64,000 nt of DNA from Hirsutella rhossiliensis. Its lineage: Eukaryota; Ascomycota; Sordariomycetes; Hypocreales; Ophiocordycipitaceae. A program made the position numbers and the translations under genes. The stretch is taken from the NCBI RefSeq assembly GCF_020360975.1, contig NW_025408672.1, positions 3,348,001 through 3,412,000 on the forward strand, given 5' to 3'. Under the pieces are notes generated by a model. That model did no database searches. It had not been told where the DNA came from and was given only the letters and a program-made list of their open reading frames with translations. Each line of letters begins with the position of its first letter. The stretch's first letter is position 1. Positions 31,701 to 43,555 of this stretch are shown in pieces.

Positions 31701-32310
31701 GCAGCGGAAGTGAGAATCCACTTAGGATCGATTATGGCACTAACCTTCAACAATACTAACACACAGGTATTCGACTTCGATTTCGACAGACCGCGCTTCA
31801 GCTGCTGAAGGTAGGACGCTGAACACTTGGAGAAATTGGCCTTCAAGCAGGCCTGTCACGGAGCGAGTAGCGGCGAGGTTGGTGTAGCGTATGCTGACCC
31901 GTGGGGCTTAAGGTGTTACGCATTAATGTATTGAAATGTCAGTAGCTTTTACGTCTAGGCCCTAATTATAGGAGAAATCCTCCGGGTGAAATACACATAC
32001 ATACATACATACATAGGTGGTGCAAGTAGTTGAACCGGAAAATAGCCTCGATCCGACCAAGAGGCCTCCCCCTCCCCCTCTCTTGGTGTGTATTGGCGGG
32101 GTCACTGGATCTTGAAAACTAATAGTGTTCTCTTCAGAGATAGGGTGGCTGCTGGGAACAACATTTCCATCGCCGCCGTACATATCTAAGATGGCGGTTA
32201 ATTTACGCAGTTTCGCCACCAAAGGTAACTTACTGCCGTTGAGGACATCATGTCCAAGCGCAGAGGCTTGCTCTAAGAGTAGGACAAAGAAGAAGCCTTT
32301 AAGATGGAAG
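31701..32310. repeat. Noncoding interval: 70-bp repeat copy and CATA microsatellite
   Basis: 31785-31854 is an inverted near-copy of 18461-18530 next to the MULE remnant. A CATA microsatellite of about five units lies at 31994-32015. The last five bases (32306-32310, GGAAG) are the left target duplication of the gypsy element. No gene was recognised. Confidence 0.7.
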
Positions 32311-32500
32311 TGTAACGGGCAAGCCGCTTTAACGGCGGCTGCGCCGCCTAGCTTCTAGAACCTTCCATTGGCTCGAAGCTATAAAATGCCGTTATGCTCT
32401 TATGTAGTAGATTCTCTTTCTTTCTTTCTTTCTTTTCTATCTTGATAGTAAACAGCATAGGGACTAGTTAGTTGTATCAACTCACTAGAGGCCTTTCACA
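32311..32500 (+). repeat. Gypsy 5' LTR
   Basis: 190 bp; TGTAAC...TTTCACA; TATAAAA box near 32381 and a TTTC microsatellite near 32409-32435. The 3' LTR (43216-43404, 189 bp) differs only by TTCCATT versus TTCATT and TTGATAG versus TTGACAG. Confidence 0.95.
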
Positions 32501-33140
32501 TACTATCAAGATCACCGAAGACACTGAAGACACTGAAGACACTGAAGACACCAAAGTAACCGAGTCCCATCGGAGCCATTAGCATTCAGCGAAGTCGCGA
32601 TGGCCGAAGATAACAACAACATGCAGCCGGACGTCCTCAGCGCCCTGGTTGCCGAGATACGAAGTCTGAGAGAAGAGAATTCCCGAAGAAATACCCTGTT
32701 TGAAGAACGTTTTATTGCCCTGGAACTCCAACAACACCAGCAAGCCCGTTCGTCTGAACTCCTAGAGCCAATGCCATCTGTCACCCCGGCTGTCCCCATC
32801 GAGGACACCCATGTGGGCGCCAATCACAACCCTCACCCAACCAAGCGCCCCAAATTACGAGACATCCTGTCACACAGAGTATATCAGCCTCCAACAGTCT
32901 GATTCCCCTATTCGCACAGTTAGCCTATATTTTAGGTCGTGGCAGTTTGTAATGCCATATTAGTGATGGATTCGAACCTTCTAGACGACATCGTCATCTA
33001 GGCTGCCTGGGTGGCGACATCGCCACTCAACCCAACGTCACAAGTATAAGAAGCCAACTTCTTACCATCACTTAGATAGAGAATCAAGAGTTGTTCAGTC
33101 CCCGATCTTCATGCTTGCTCAGCTCATCCTCCGTGCGATA

Positions 33141-33152
33141 GTTATGAGCCCG
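33141..33152 (+). promoter_or_regulatory. Copia primer binding site, half-tRNA type
   Basis: GTTATGAGCCCG directly follows the 5' LTR. It is complementary to the anticodon stem-loop of initiator methionine tRNA (GGGCTCATAAC). Copia elements of fungi and insects are known to prime with such an internal tRNA cut. The match is read from the sequence; its use is inference. Confidence 0.75.
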
Positions 33153-33215
33153 GTCTGCCACTGACTGGGTATCTTATTCTGGTTCCTTCCGCTGCAATCA
33201 CGAATAGCTTCCACA

Positions 33216-36200
33216 ATGAGTTTGACAAATGAAATCGACAGCTCTTCCAAGGGCACCGTCCTCAACGGCCCTTGTGACTGGAAGCAATGGATTTCTATCA
33301 TCAAGAAATTCTCCTCTTCCCACAGTCTTTGGGAATTCATTGACCCTACCGCAAAAGGGGTCAAACCGGTCCTTCAGCAACCAGCTGAACCGACTTTTCA
33401 TCAGATCAATGCCACAGCATCTGATCTAATCGACCTTTCATCAGAGGAATTCCGACGCCTCGAATTCCTTCATACCCAGTACCGCACAAAGCTACAGGGT
33501 TACAGAGATCAAGTGAAGGCCCTCGCCAGCCTTCAACAACACATTGTCAAGACTATCGGCAACTACTACAGTACCATCGCCGAAGAACATGACGTTGCGA
33601 AGCAACTATCACTCCTACAGTCTCGAGTCGCGCCTACAGACTGGGCACTCGAACGGGAAGTTCTTCAACGTTATCGTTCAACACTTTCTTCGCCTAATAG
33701 GACCAAGATCGATACTTGGGTCACTCAATGGCAAAAAGTCCTTACTGAGGCAAGACAACTAGGGTTACCTGACACCCAGGACCAACGCCCTACTCAAGAC
33801 TTCCTCCAAGCTGTTTCGTCTATCAACCCTTCTTTCACCGACTACTGGGTCAATAAGATGGAAGACGAAGCCGCCTTAGGAAAGCCAGGATGGCAAGCAG
33901 AATTCCCTGACGGCATCAAGATCAGCGAGATCTTCGAACGCGCCCACCGCATCAAGGTTGCTACCAACAGCCACAAGGGATCTTTTGGAGCCTCTTTCCA
34001 AGGCAAGGAAGAAAAGAAACAAGAGTCCCAGGACAACACCACCTGGAGGCCAACAAAGAATTCTGAAGGAATTCCGTCATGCGTCTGTGGAAGTTACCAC
34101 TACTTCCCACGATGCTACTACCTCATTGAGTCAATTCGGCCTGATGGGTGGACACCTAATCAGAAGGTTGAACGGAAAATAAAGAAGATTCTTGACTCAA
34201 ATCCTGGACTAAAAACAAAAATCAATGCTATCCAAAGTAGCAAGCAAAAGGAGAAATCAGACACCCCTGATGGCTCTGACACATCTGCATCCGTCAAAGG
34301 AGCAGCTTTCGCCGGCCAACGGTACTTTTCACACAGAGGACCTTCTCGGGGCCGATCCCAGGAGCGTACGGCTGTGTCGCCTGTGCAACGAAGACCAACT
34401 TCAGAAGCACCATCTTTGCAGCTCCTAGAGGACGCCCAAAGCGTACCTAGAACTGCCAGCTTTTCTTTAGGAAAGGGAGTGTACCCTCTGCGTGACTCCT
34501 TCATCCTCGACTCTGGATCCGACACGCATATCTGCAACGATCGATCCCGCTTTCTTAACTACTCTGCTCTAGAAGAGCCCGAAGAGCTCTTCTCAGGCGA
34601 TAGTCAACTTCAAATCCTTGGCTACGGCACAGTCCGTATGAGGCTGGAAGACGGGCTCTTCCAACTCAACGAAGTCGCCTTCGTGCCAAACTTTCACACC
34701 AACATTGCATCTCTTGACCGCTTTCTAGCAAAGGGATACAACTGGAACCCAACGTCTGGACTCGTCTATAAAGACGATCAGATGGCATTTCACACTCGAC
34801 GACTATTCCGTCAACCGGTTATCGAGTATAACCCGATTCAGGAGGATTCTCACGCCTCTAACTTCACTTCTTCGTCGGCTCAACGACCGATACAAACTGC
34901 TGACGCCACACTTTGGCATAAGCGTCTTGGGCACCTCAACGCTCAAGCTCTCGAACATCTTGTTGCGAACACAACAGGATCAAAGATAAAAGGCCCAGTT
35001 ACCGTTGACTGCGAGGCCTGTTCCCTTGCAAAGGGAAAGAAGGTTGTTTCACGCCGACCTTCTCAAAACAAAGCACCTCGACCTTTCTGGAGAATTTACA
35101 TCGATATCTTCTCTATGAACACGTCTTTTAACGGCAAAGAAGCTGTTCTTCTTGCAAAGGATGAATTTACCTGCATGTTGTTCATCTACACTCTCAATGA
35201 CGCGACGCAAGACTCCGTCATGACCGCTCTTAGGAACCTTGAGGCGATGATACAACGCCAATGGAACCTACAGATTTGTGTTATCCACCGAGACAATGAT
35301 CGTGCTCTTCAGTCAGACTACGAGGCGTGGATCAGTGACAAGGGGATCACCGATGAGCCAACTGCCCCTTACACTCCCGCTCAGAATGGTCCTGCAGAAC
35401 GATCTGGGGGGGTAATAGCTACCCAGGCAAGAACGATGAGGATTGACGCCAATCTTCCATCTGATCTTTGGCCTGAGACATGGACAGCCGCTGTGTTCCT
35501 GCATAACAGATCGCCCTTGCAGAACCGGAACTTCCAGACTCCTTTCCAGCTGCTTAACCAATGGCTGCAAAACAACAACCGCGACACAGGCTATCAACAG
35601 CTCCAGCCTGACATCACTTTTCTCAAAGCGTACGGCTGCCGAGCCTACCCTTTGACGACCCAGGCCCTTCAGAACAAACAGAAAAAGGACCTCAAGACCG
35701 ACCCTCACACGGAAATCGGTTATCTAGTGGGATACGACTCCACTAACATTTTCAGGATTTGGATCCCTTCGTCATCCGAAGTCCGACGAGTTCGAGATGT
35801 GACCTTTAACGAACACGAGTTCTACGAAGGAAAGGTAGAGCCACAGAAGCCTATCCCTCAATGCTTGGAAGTACAGCTTCCAGCACACATCGAAGACGAA
35901 TCGGAATACGAGGAAATTCCCACTCGTATGGAAGAGCATGATCCTCAACCGGACACCCCTTCTTCGACTACATCGGGTCAAGAAGACACCAGCACCATCC
36001 AGGTTCAACTGGAACACTCTGAACACGAAAATTCAGAAGACCAGGATGAGTTTCACGATGCGGATAACCCGTACCCGACACCTGATCCCGCTCAGAGCGA
36101 TCAGCAACTTCGACGTTCATCACGTCCGCCCAAGCCACGGAACTTCGGCAGCTTTGCTAGTTCCCAAAACCACTTTCACAGCTCCTTCTTTCTCGGACGA

Positions 36201-37833
36201 GAGGAAAAGCTTCATTCTCGATCTCTCCCGCCAGAACCCACATCGTACAAGGAACTGAGTACACACCGCTTTGGCCCTCAATTCAAGGAAGCAGCCCACG
36301 CTGAATGGAAATCCCTCCAAAAAGAGAGGAACCTTCGAGGCTGTTCCGCGAGACCAAGCAACAGGCAGGCCGTTGCCCCCTGACCTGGGTGTTCAAGTAC
36401 AAATTTGACAAGCATGGCTTCCTTATCAAGTTCAAAGCCCGCTTATGCGTACGGGGAGACCTTCAAAAGCTGGGTGACAAAGACACCTACGCTGCCACCC
36501 TTGCCGGAAAATCATTCCGCGTTCTTATGGCCATCACAGCCAAATTTGACCTCGAATCCCGACAGCTCGATGCAGTCAACGCCTTTGCCAACGCCCTCTT
36601 AGACGATGATGAGGAGATCTATGTGTTATTCCCAGACGGATACTATAGACAAGGCTGGGTCTTACGCCTACTCCGGGCACTCTACGGCTTACGGCGTTCC
36701 TCTACTTTGGCAGAAAGAGCTTACTGCAGCATTCAAAGAGCTCGGCCTTTCGCAGTGTCCTGACGAGCCCTGCATTTTCCAGAACGACTGGCTCACAGTC
36801 TTCTTCTTCGTTGACGATATCGTCTTCCTCTATCGCAAGGATAACGAGGATGCAGCTGATCATATGGTTGCAGCCCTCAAGAGGAAATACGCTATGACTG
36901 ATCAAGGGGAATTGCAGTGGTTTCTAGGTATCCGTGTCCTTCGCGACCGACCTAATAGGAAGCTATGGCTCTGCCAAGATTCCTACATTGAACGCATGGT
37001 TCAACGCTTCAGTCTCAACAGACTAGACCACTTTAAGGGATCCCCTTTCCCTTGCAACGAAGTCCAGCCGCACAAAGGGCAGGCTTCCCTAGACCAAATT
37101 CAGTTATACCAGAGCAAAGTTGGATCGCTAAACTATGCCGCCTGCATCACGCGCATGGACATAGCCAAACCGGCATCAAAATTAGCTGAATCTCTCAACA
37201 ACCCTTCCGAGCAACACCAAAAGCTCGCGGATCACCTGATCGAGTACCTACACGCCACTAGGCACCTCGCAATTCAGTTTTCAGGCTGCTCTAGCCTCAA
37301 TGGAGACCTCGTCACTCCGCTCCAAGCACATCATTACAGCGACTTCCAAAGCGCATCCGACGCCGCTTTTGCTGATGATAAAGACACTCGCAAATCATCA
37401 CAGGGTTCAATCCTTACCCTCTTCGGTGGCCCTATCGCCTGGAAAGCCGGAAAACAGGACACAGTCACTACTTCGTCTACAGAAGCTGAGCTTCTCGCCC
37501 TTACGCACACAGCTAAGGAAACCATTGCCACTTTCCGTCTCTTTCAGCAGCTTTCTTAAGCTTGACGGGAAACCTACAATCCAGTGTGATAACCTTCAGA
37601 CAATTCGTCTTGTCACACAAGATATCCCTCGCCTTCGCACAGCCCTTCGTCACGTTGACATCCACTCCTGTTGGGCAAGGCAGTCATACGAGCAGGGCTA
37701 CTACGACCTTGTTTATACACCCACTTCGCAAATGCTTGCAGACGGCCTTACGAAGGTTCTGCCAGGCCAAAAATTCACTCACTTCGTCAAACAACTTGGC
37801 CTCATTGATATCTCTTCACTTCTAGAGGTATAG
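33216..37833 (+). pseudogene. Copia gag-pol polyprotein with four homopolymer indels
   Basis: The ATG at 33216 begins a frame of 1055 codons: gag (DWKQWISIIKKFSSSHSLW), a Cys-His motif (CVCGSYHYFPRC), aspartic protease DSGSD (34509-34523), the pre-integrase HKRLGHLNAQALEHL, integrase with YIDIF, RDND and AQNGPAERSGG (DD35E), then a long acidic linker. RT (LTWVFKYKFDKHGFLIKF, FFVDDIVFL) and RNase H (SSTEAELLALTHTAKE, ADGLTK) follow in shifted frames. The breaks are +1 in A5 at 36319-36323, +1 in C5 at 36376-36380, -1 near 36699, and a T-run change near 37552. All other coding sequence is open, so the polyprotein would be about 1530 residues if intact. Confidence 0.93.
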
Positions 37834-40430
37834 GTTCTTCAGTTTGCACTGCCCACCAGCCAGCACAACCTGGGGGGGTATGTCACACAGAGTATATCAG
37901 CCTCCAACAGTCTGATTCCCCTATTCGCACAGTTAGCCTATATTTTAGGTCGTGGCAGTTTGTAATGCCATATTAGTGATGGATTCGAACCTTCTAGACG
38001 ACATCGTCATCTAGGCTGCCTGGGTGGCGACATCGCCACTCAACCCAACGTCACAAGTATAAGAAGCCAACTTCTTACCATCACTTAGATAGAGAATCAA
38101 GAGTTGTTCAGTCCCCGATCTTCATGCTTGCTCAGCTCATCCTCCGTGCGATACATCCCTAAATTCGGCGGCGACAAGGCCCAGTGGCGAAGCTGGAAAC
38201 TAGAAACCGAAGGAAAGCTACGAGTCGATAAAGAAGCCCTTGGAGATGCAGAAGGCCACTTTATGTACATCTTCATGAGCCTAGAAGGCAAGGCTAAAGA
38301 CAACGTGACCACATTTGTGGAGATGCAAACCGAGAAGAGAACGTTCAATGTTGCTGAACTACTCAACCGTCTCGAATTGCTGTACGGGAGAGGGATCGCA
38401 AGCAGAGAGCTACACGCAATCTGCATTCGATTAAGCAAGGAGAGAATGAACCATTCACGTCCTTTACCCCCGCTTTGAGAGGGAGATCGCCAATGCCAAC
38501 GCCGAGTATTGGCCAGACGACAGCAAGATTTCCTACCTCCAGGAGGCACTAAACGACAAAATGAAAGCAGCCCTCATAGGCTCTGACCCCTCTGCCATCA
38601 GCAGCTATGTTGGGCTGGCGAGGAGGTGCGATTCGCTGAGCAGCCAGATGGAACTGTTGGGTCAGTGGAAAAGGCCCCGAGGCAACACAAAGAGTTCGGA
38701 CAACTATGACAACTACCAGAACCATGGAGGCCAGTCTGCCCAGAAACAGTCTGCCCAGAAAACCGAAGTTAGACGAGAGGATATGATGGAATGGGAGCCA
38801 ACTCTACAAGCATCCGCGAAAGTGAACGCTGCGCGCACCCGCAGTGATAAGAACACATATGGCTACCAATCCAAGCGACCAGAAGACCAAGCGCTGTTGG
38901 GCAAGCGTGCCCAGTGGGTCGACCAGGCCGAGATGGACGCCCGTTACCGTGAAGGGCGTTGCCTCCGTTGTGGAAGAGACAACTGCAGAATCGAGCGCTG
39001 TCCATTGGCTGCGCCTATCCGACCCGCAAACACGACCCGACGCACTCAGGTCAATGCCGTGACCCCTTCACGACCAGCGGTCACTAAAGCCGAGATCGCC
39101 GAAGACGATGCTTCTTCTCATAGCGATGAAGATTCAGACTAGGGACACGCGGCGGCTGTGAGAGAATGGGATGTGAGCGGAAAAGCAAAAATGGACGGAG
39201 AACCGTTCATAGCAGACGTCAGGGTGAACGGCACAGACTTTGTGCCATCTCTTGTCGACTATGGCTGCCTCTGCTACGGCGCGGTTAGCAAGCGCACATT
39301 TCACTCTCTCCAGTTGCCACATATACGCGTCCAGCCGCGCATCTTGGAGAATGCAGCGGAGACGGCAAGGAGGTCAAAATCGACAAGATCACGTATGTGT
39401 CGATCGACCTCGATGGACATCAGCAGCATCGTGTTTTCATGTACGTCATCGACGATCTGAACTGGGATATGATCCTGGGTAAACGATGGATGGAAGACCA
39501 GGATGTTCACATCCATGCGAAGGAAGGATATCTCGAGATCGGGTCCAATGGAGTCCAAGTACGAGACCGACGACGTTACCAGCCTCCTCAGCTAGACGTC
39601 TCTAATGTCATGGCCGCAACCTTTTTAGCAGAAGCACGCCGTGACAAACGCAAAGGCGGCATTGGAGTTCACTCGGTCACAATGGCGGATATTGACAAGG
39701 CCCTAAGACCGAAACCGAAGACTGACGTAATGGAGAAGCTGCCACCACAGTACCACAAGTGGTCTCGAGCTTTCTCTCAGCAACTGGCCGACCAGCTGCC
39801 CCCTCATCGGCCAGGTGTGGACCTGAAGATCGAAGTGCTGAAAGACGAGCATGGCCGAGAGAAGCCCCTACCCTGGGGACCGCTTTACAGCATGTCCCGC
39901 GAGGAGCTATTGGTGCTACGAAAGACCCTCACAGAACTACTCGACAAGGGATTTATTAGAGTCAGCAGTTCGCCAGCCGCAGCACCAGTCCTTATGGTGA
40001 AGAAGCCCGGCGGAGGCATCCGCTTCTGCGTGGATTACAGAGGTTTGAATCACATAACGAAGAGGGACCGCTATCCCTTGCCTTTACTGAGCGAGACCTT
40101 GCGAACGATAGCCAAGGCAAGGTGGTTCACCAAGGTAGATGTTATAGCAGCGTTCCATAAGATCAGGGTCGCCCCTGGCGACGAAGAAAAGACAGCCTTC
40201 AGAACGCGCTATGGATCCTTCGAATGGCTGATAGTTCCATTCGGCCTGACAGGCGCACCAGCAGCCTTTCAGCGGTATATTAACAGCGTGCTCCAGGATT
40301 ACCTCGATGATTTTGTGTCAGCGTATATCGACGATGTCCTGATCTTCTCCTCTGGAAGCCTGCAAGACCACCGCGACAAAGTCGGCAAGGTCCTCCAACG
40401 ACTGATGGACGCTGGGCTGCAACTGGACAT

Positions 40431-40594
40431 TGTGACGGTACAAGTGCACGAACAAGGTCGGGTGCGACTTGGGTAAAGTGATTGTCTACGAAGAGAGAAG
40501 GAGGTTCCTAAGGAAGACTCTGACTTTCGCTATTTACATGAATCAAAGTGAGACATTTCATAAAGTATGAAAGTCACATGATCGTTCCCTCACA
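40431..40594 (+). mobile_element. Solo LTR (164 bp) inside gypsy RT, duplication GACAT
   Basis: The insert starts TGTGACGGTAC and ends TTCCCTCACA. GACAT flanks it (40426-40430, 40595-40599). Removing it with one duplication joins GLQLDI to NKSEFEVKAVKYLGF in frame, the normal RT context. The TGTGA/TCACA ends and 5-bp duplication fit an LTR. A short MITE is less likely. Confidence 0.88.
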
Positions 40595-42169
40595 GACATC
40601 AACAAGAGCGAATTCGAAGTCAAGGCTGTGAAATACCTTGGGTTCATCATCGAGGCGGAGTGTGGGATCCGAGTCGACCCAGAGAAGGTTGAGGCTGTGA
40701 AGGGATGGGCAACCCCGACGAATATTAAATCCGTGAGGAGTTTTATCGGATTCGCGAACTTCTACAGGGTGTTTATGCCAGAGTTCTCGGTGATAGCGGA
40801 GCCGCTAACGCGGCTAACGAAGAAGGACGTGCCATTCCGTTGGGATGGATTGTGCGAAGAAGCCTTCGAGAGGCTCAAGGACCTGTTGATCACGGCCCCG
40901 ATCCTTGCACACTTCCATCCAGAAAGGGAGACTATCGTGGAAGCGGACGCTTCAGGATTCGCGTCGGGAGGCGTGCTCCTGCAGAGAGATGATAACGATG
41001 GACTGGTACGACCTGTCGCATACTTCTCGAAGAAACATTCGGCAGCCGAAGCGAACTACGCTATCCATGACAAGGAGCTACTCGCCATTCTCAGATGTTT
41101 GGAGCAGTGGGAACCAGAGCTACGGGCAGTAGAGCACTTCAAGATCCTAACGGACCACAAGAACCTGAGATACTTCTACTCGGAAAGGAGGTTGACAGAG
41201 AGACAAGTGCGGTGGTCGGAGTTCCTGTCCAAGTTCCAATTCAAGCTCGAATGGAGGCCGGGCCGCAAGGGCGGATTGCCTGACGCGCTCTCTCGACGGG
41301 ACCAGGATATGCCGGCCAACTACTCCGATGAACGACTAAAGGGACGCATTATGAGGCTATTCCAAGACGACCACCTTAGAAGGGTCCCAATATCGACATT
41401 GTCTACCAACACCGAGGGTGCCCAGGAAATCAACTTCGGAAAAGAGATCAGGATATTTGAAGATGAGGAGTTACAGCAGCTGTGGCACGCCGCACGCCAA
41501 GAAGACAAGCTCTATCAAGAACTCACGAAGCTGGTAGCAGATGGAGCGAAGAGTTTGCCAACAGGATTACAGAAGGAGAAGGTTGTCAGCATTTCAGAAT
41601 GCTCGTTAGACAATAGGGGCCTGCTGTGCTTTAGAGAACGCGTCTGGATACCCGGTTCGGAGCCGCTACGTACGAAGATCATCCAGGAAACTCACGACTC
41701 TCATATCACCGGACATCCTGGAAGGGACCTCACGTACTCGACTCTGTCGAGACGCTTCTTCTGGCCGGGTGCCGCTAGCGATGTACGTCGGTTTGTGCGC
41801 AACTGCGAGGTTTGCGGACGAAACACCATCTGGAGGGATACAAAGAAAGGACTCCTAAAGCCGCTCCTATTCCGCAACGCATATGGAGCGAAATTACCAT
41901 TGACTTTATTACTGACCTCCCACCGTCGGGGAAAGATGGCGCGACGAACTGCATGGTGGTCACGGACCGACTCACCAAAGGCGTCGAACTCGAAGGATTA
42001 CACGATATTTCTTCAGAAGCGGTTGCAAGAAGACTCTTCGAACGACACTACCCTGTCCATGGCATCCCAACGGCTATTACCAGTGATCGGGGTCCCCAGT
42101 TTGTCAGTGGTATGTGGAAACACTTCTGTCAGCTGCTAGGGATCGAGCAGCGGTTGTCAACGGCGTACC

Positions 42170-42361
42170 TGTAACGGGCTAGGCCCTGCTGGACAAGGCA
42201 GTGCCTTGTCGGTCTAAGCACTGTTGCTCCAGTAACGGCTTAGTCTATTTTGTTGGAGGATTTCTGTCCTTCTATTTTCCTTTCCTTCTTCTTTCCTCAG
42301 CTCGAATGTAAAACGCACGAGGACTACATAGCTGTAATTTACACTATTAGAACCCATCACA
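42170..42361 (+). mobile_element. Solo LTR (192 bp) inside gypsy integrase, duplication GTACC
   Basis: The insert begins TGTAACGGGCTAGGCCC and ends GAACCCATCACA. GTACC flanks it (42165-42169, 42362-42366). Excision joins RLSTAY to HPQTDGATERMNQ, restoring the conserved integrase motif. The first ten bases equal those of the host gypsy LTR but the rest differs, so it belongs to a related gypsy family. Confidence 0.9.
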
Positions 42362-43409
42362 GTACCATCCACAAACCGACGGTGCAACAGAACGAATGAA
42401 CCAAGAGGTAGAGAGGATTCTTCGGATATGGACAAACTATCTGCAGGAGAACTGGTTGGACTTGCTTCCAGTCGCGATGGCGACAATTAACGAGCGGGAA
42501 GCAACCTCCACCGGACTGAGTCCGTTCTTCTTCATGCACGGCTACCACAATGAGCCAATCCAGTTAGTTGAGCATCGAAGCACGGAAGACACAACACAGG
42601 AAGAAGCTGCAGCGGAGAATTTTATTCAGAGACTACAGGATGCCACGGAGTTTGCGCAAGCAGCGATAGCTATGGCCCAGGAAATACAGCAAGCGCAAGC
42701 CAACAAGCACAGGACAGCCGCACCGAGATACAAGCCTGGGGATTGGGTATACCTCAACTTGAGAAATGTCAAAACATCGCGACCCTGCAAGAAGCTCGAT
42801 TGGTTACATGCCAAATATCAAGTGCTCGCCGAAGTCAGCCCACATGACTATAGGTTGGATGTGCCTGGACGTATCCATCCAGTCTTTCACGTCGATCTAC
42901 TCCGGCCAGTACCCGGAGACCCATTGCCTTCGCAGAAAATCGATCAAGAGAGTGCCCAGCCGGTGCTGGTGGACGGCCAAGAAATGTACCTCGTCGAAAG
43001 GATTCTGGATGAAAGAATGGAAGGTACGCATAAGAAGGTGCTCGTAAAATGGCATGATTACTCGCAGCCTACGTGGGAGCCCCTTCCCACTATTCGACAC
43101 ACTGATGCATGGAAGCAATGGAAGAAACATAAAAAGAGTGTCACCTTCTCAAGTCATCTTGACACAGATTGCCACGATCCCAAGGAAGAGGAAACGTTGG
43201 ACGGGAGGGAGGTAATGTAACGGGCAAGCCGCTTTAACGGCGGCTGCGCCGCCTAGCTTCTAGAACCTTCATTGGCTCGAAGCTATAAAATGCCGTTATG
43301 CTCTTATGTAGTAGATTCTCTTTCTTTCTTTCTTTCTTTTCTATCTTGACAGTAAACAGCATAGGGACTAGTTAGTTGTATCAACTCACTAGAGGCCTTT
43401 CACAGGAAG

Positions 43410-43555
43410 AGCATCGTGGGAGAGAACAAGATACTCAGAGAGCGAGAATAAATACTATCGAGGAATATATCTTGGAAATAAACAGGTAAGCTCATATCAG
43501 TACAAAGAATTTGCTAGGCCTTTTATAATAAACACGGCCAACGATTCGGGCGGCG
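43410..43555. other. Short junction between gypsy 3' LTR and Helitron helicase
   Basis: This AT-rich stretch holds no recognisable part of a Helitron Rep domain, so the Helitron copy to the right is truncated on its 5' side or begins here by deletion. Confidence 0.35.

Larger units (their letters stand above)
32868..38153 (+). mobile_element. Ty1/Copia retrotransposon, complete, inserted in the gypsy gag
   Basis: The LTRs (32868-33140 and 37881-38153, 273 bp each) look identical base for base. They begin TGTCACACAGAG and end GTGCGATA. The 5-bp duplication CATCC flanks the element. A polypurine tract TGGGGGGG precedes the 3' LTR. The 3' LTR restores the gag codons interrupted on the left. Identical LTRs mean a very recent insertion, younger than the gypsy host. 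Confidence 0.96.
32600..39142 (+). pseudogene. Gypsy gag, split by the Copia insertion
   Basis: The ATG at 32600 starts a coiled-coil-like N-terminus (LSALVAEIRSLREENSRRN). The frame is cut in the codons for DIPKF by the Copia element: TSD CATCC at 32863-32867 and 38154-38158. After the insertion it resumes with KFGGDKAQWRSWKLETEGKL, changes frame near 38440, and continues to a zinc-knuckle-like CLRCGRDNCRIERC and an acidic tail ending at 39142. Gag forms the virus-like particle. Apart from the insertion and one indel the frame is open. Confidence 0.85.
39158..43220 (+). pseudogene. Gypsy pol: protease, RT, RNase H, integrase, chromodomain
   Basis: The protease region (FVPSLVDYGCLCYGAVS) has Tyr where the usual D-S/T-G motif needs Ser or Thr, so activity is doubtful. 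After a frame change near 39365 come RT (GIRFCVDYRGLNHITKRDRYP, VPFGLTGAPAAFQ, AYIDDVLIF), RNase H (VEADASGFASGGVLL, TDHKNLRYF), an integrase zinc finger (HDSHITGHPGR...CEVCGR) and core (TIDFITDLPPS, ITSDRGPQF, YHPQTDGATERMNQ). The tail has MYLVERILDERMEG...KWHDYSQPTWEP, a chromodomain, which in chromoviruses targets integration to heterochromatin marks. Interruptions: solo LTRs at 40431-40594 and 42170-42361, and indels near 39365 and 41867. Confidence 0.92.
32311..43404 (+). mobile_element. Ty3/gypsy chromovirus-type retrotransposon with nested insertions
   Basis: LTRs at 32311-32500 and 43216-43404 both start TGTAACGGGCAAGCCGC and end GGCCTTTCACA. They differ by one substitution and one single-base indel. 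GGAAG flanks the element on both sides (32306-32310 and 43405-43409). A polypurine tract (GGGAGGGAGG) precedes the 3' LTR. The interior holds gag, protease, RT, RNase H, integrase and a chromodomain. It is interrupted by a Copia element (32868-38153) and two solo LTRs (40431-40594, 42170-42361). Without the insertions the element would be about 5.4 kb. The near-identical LTRs indicate a young insertion. Confidence 0.95.
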
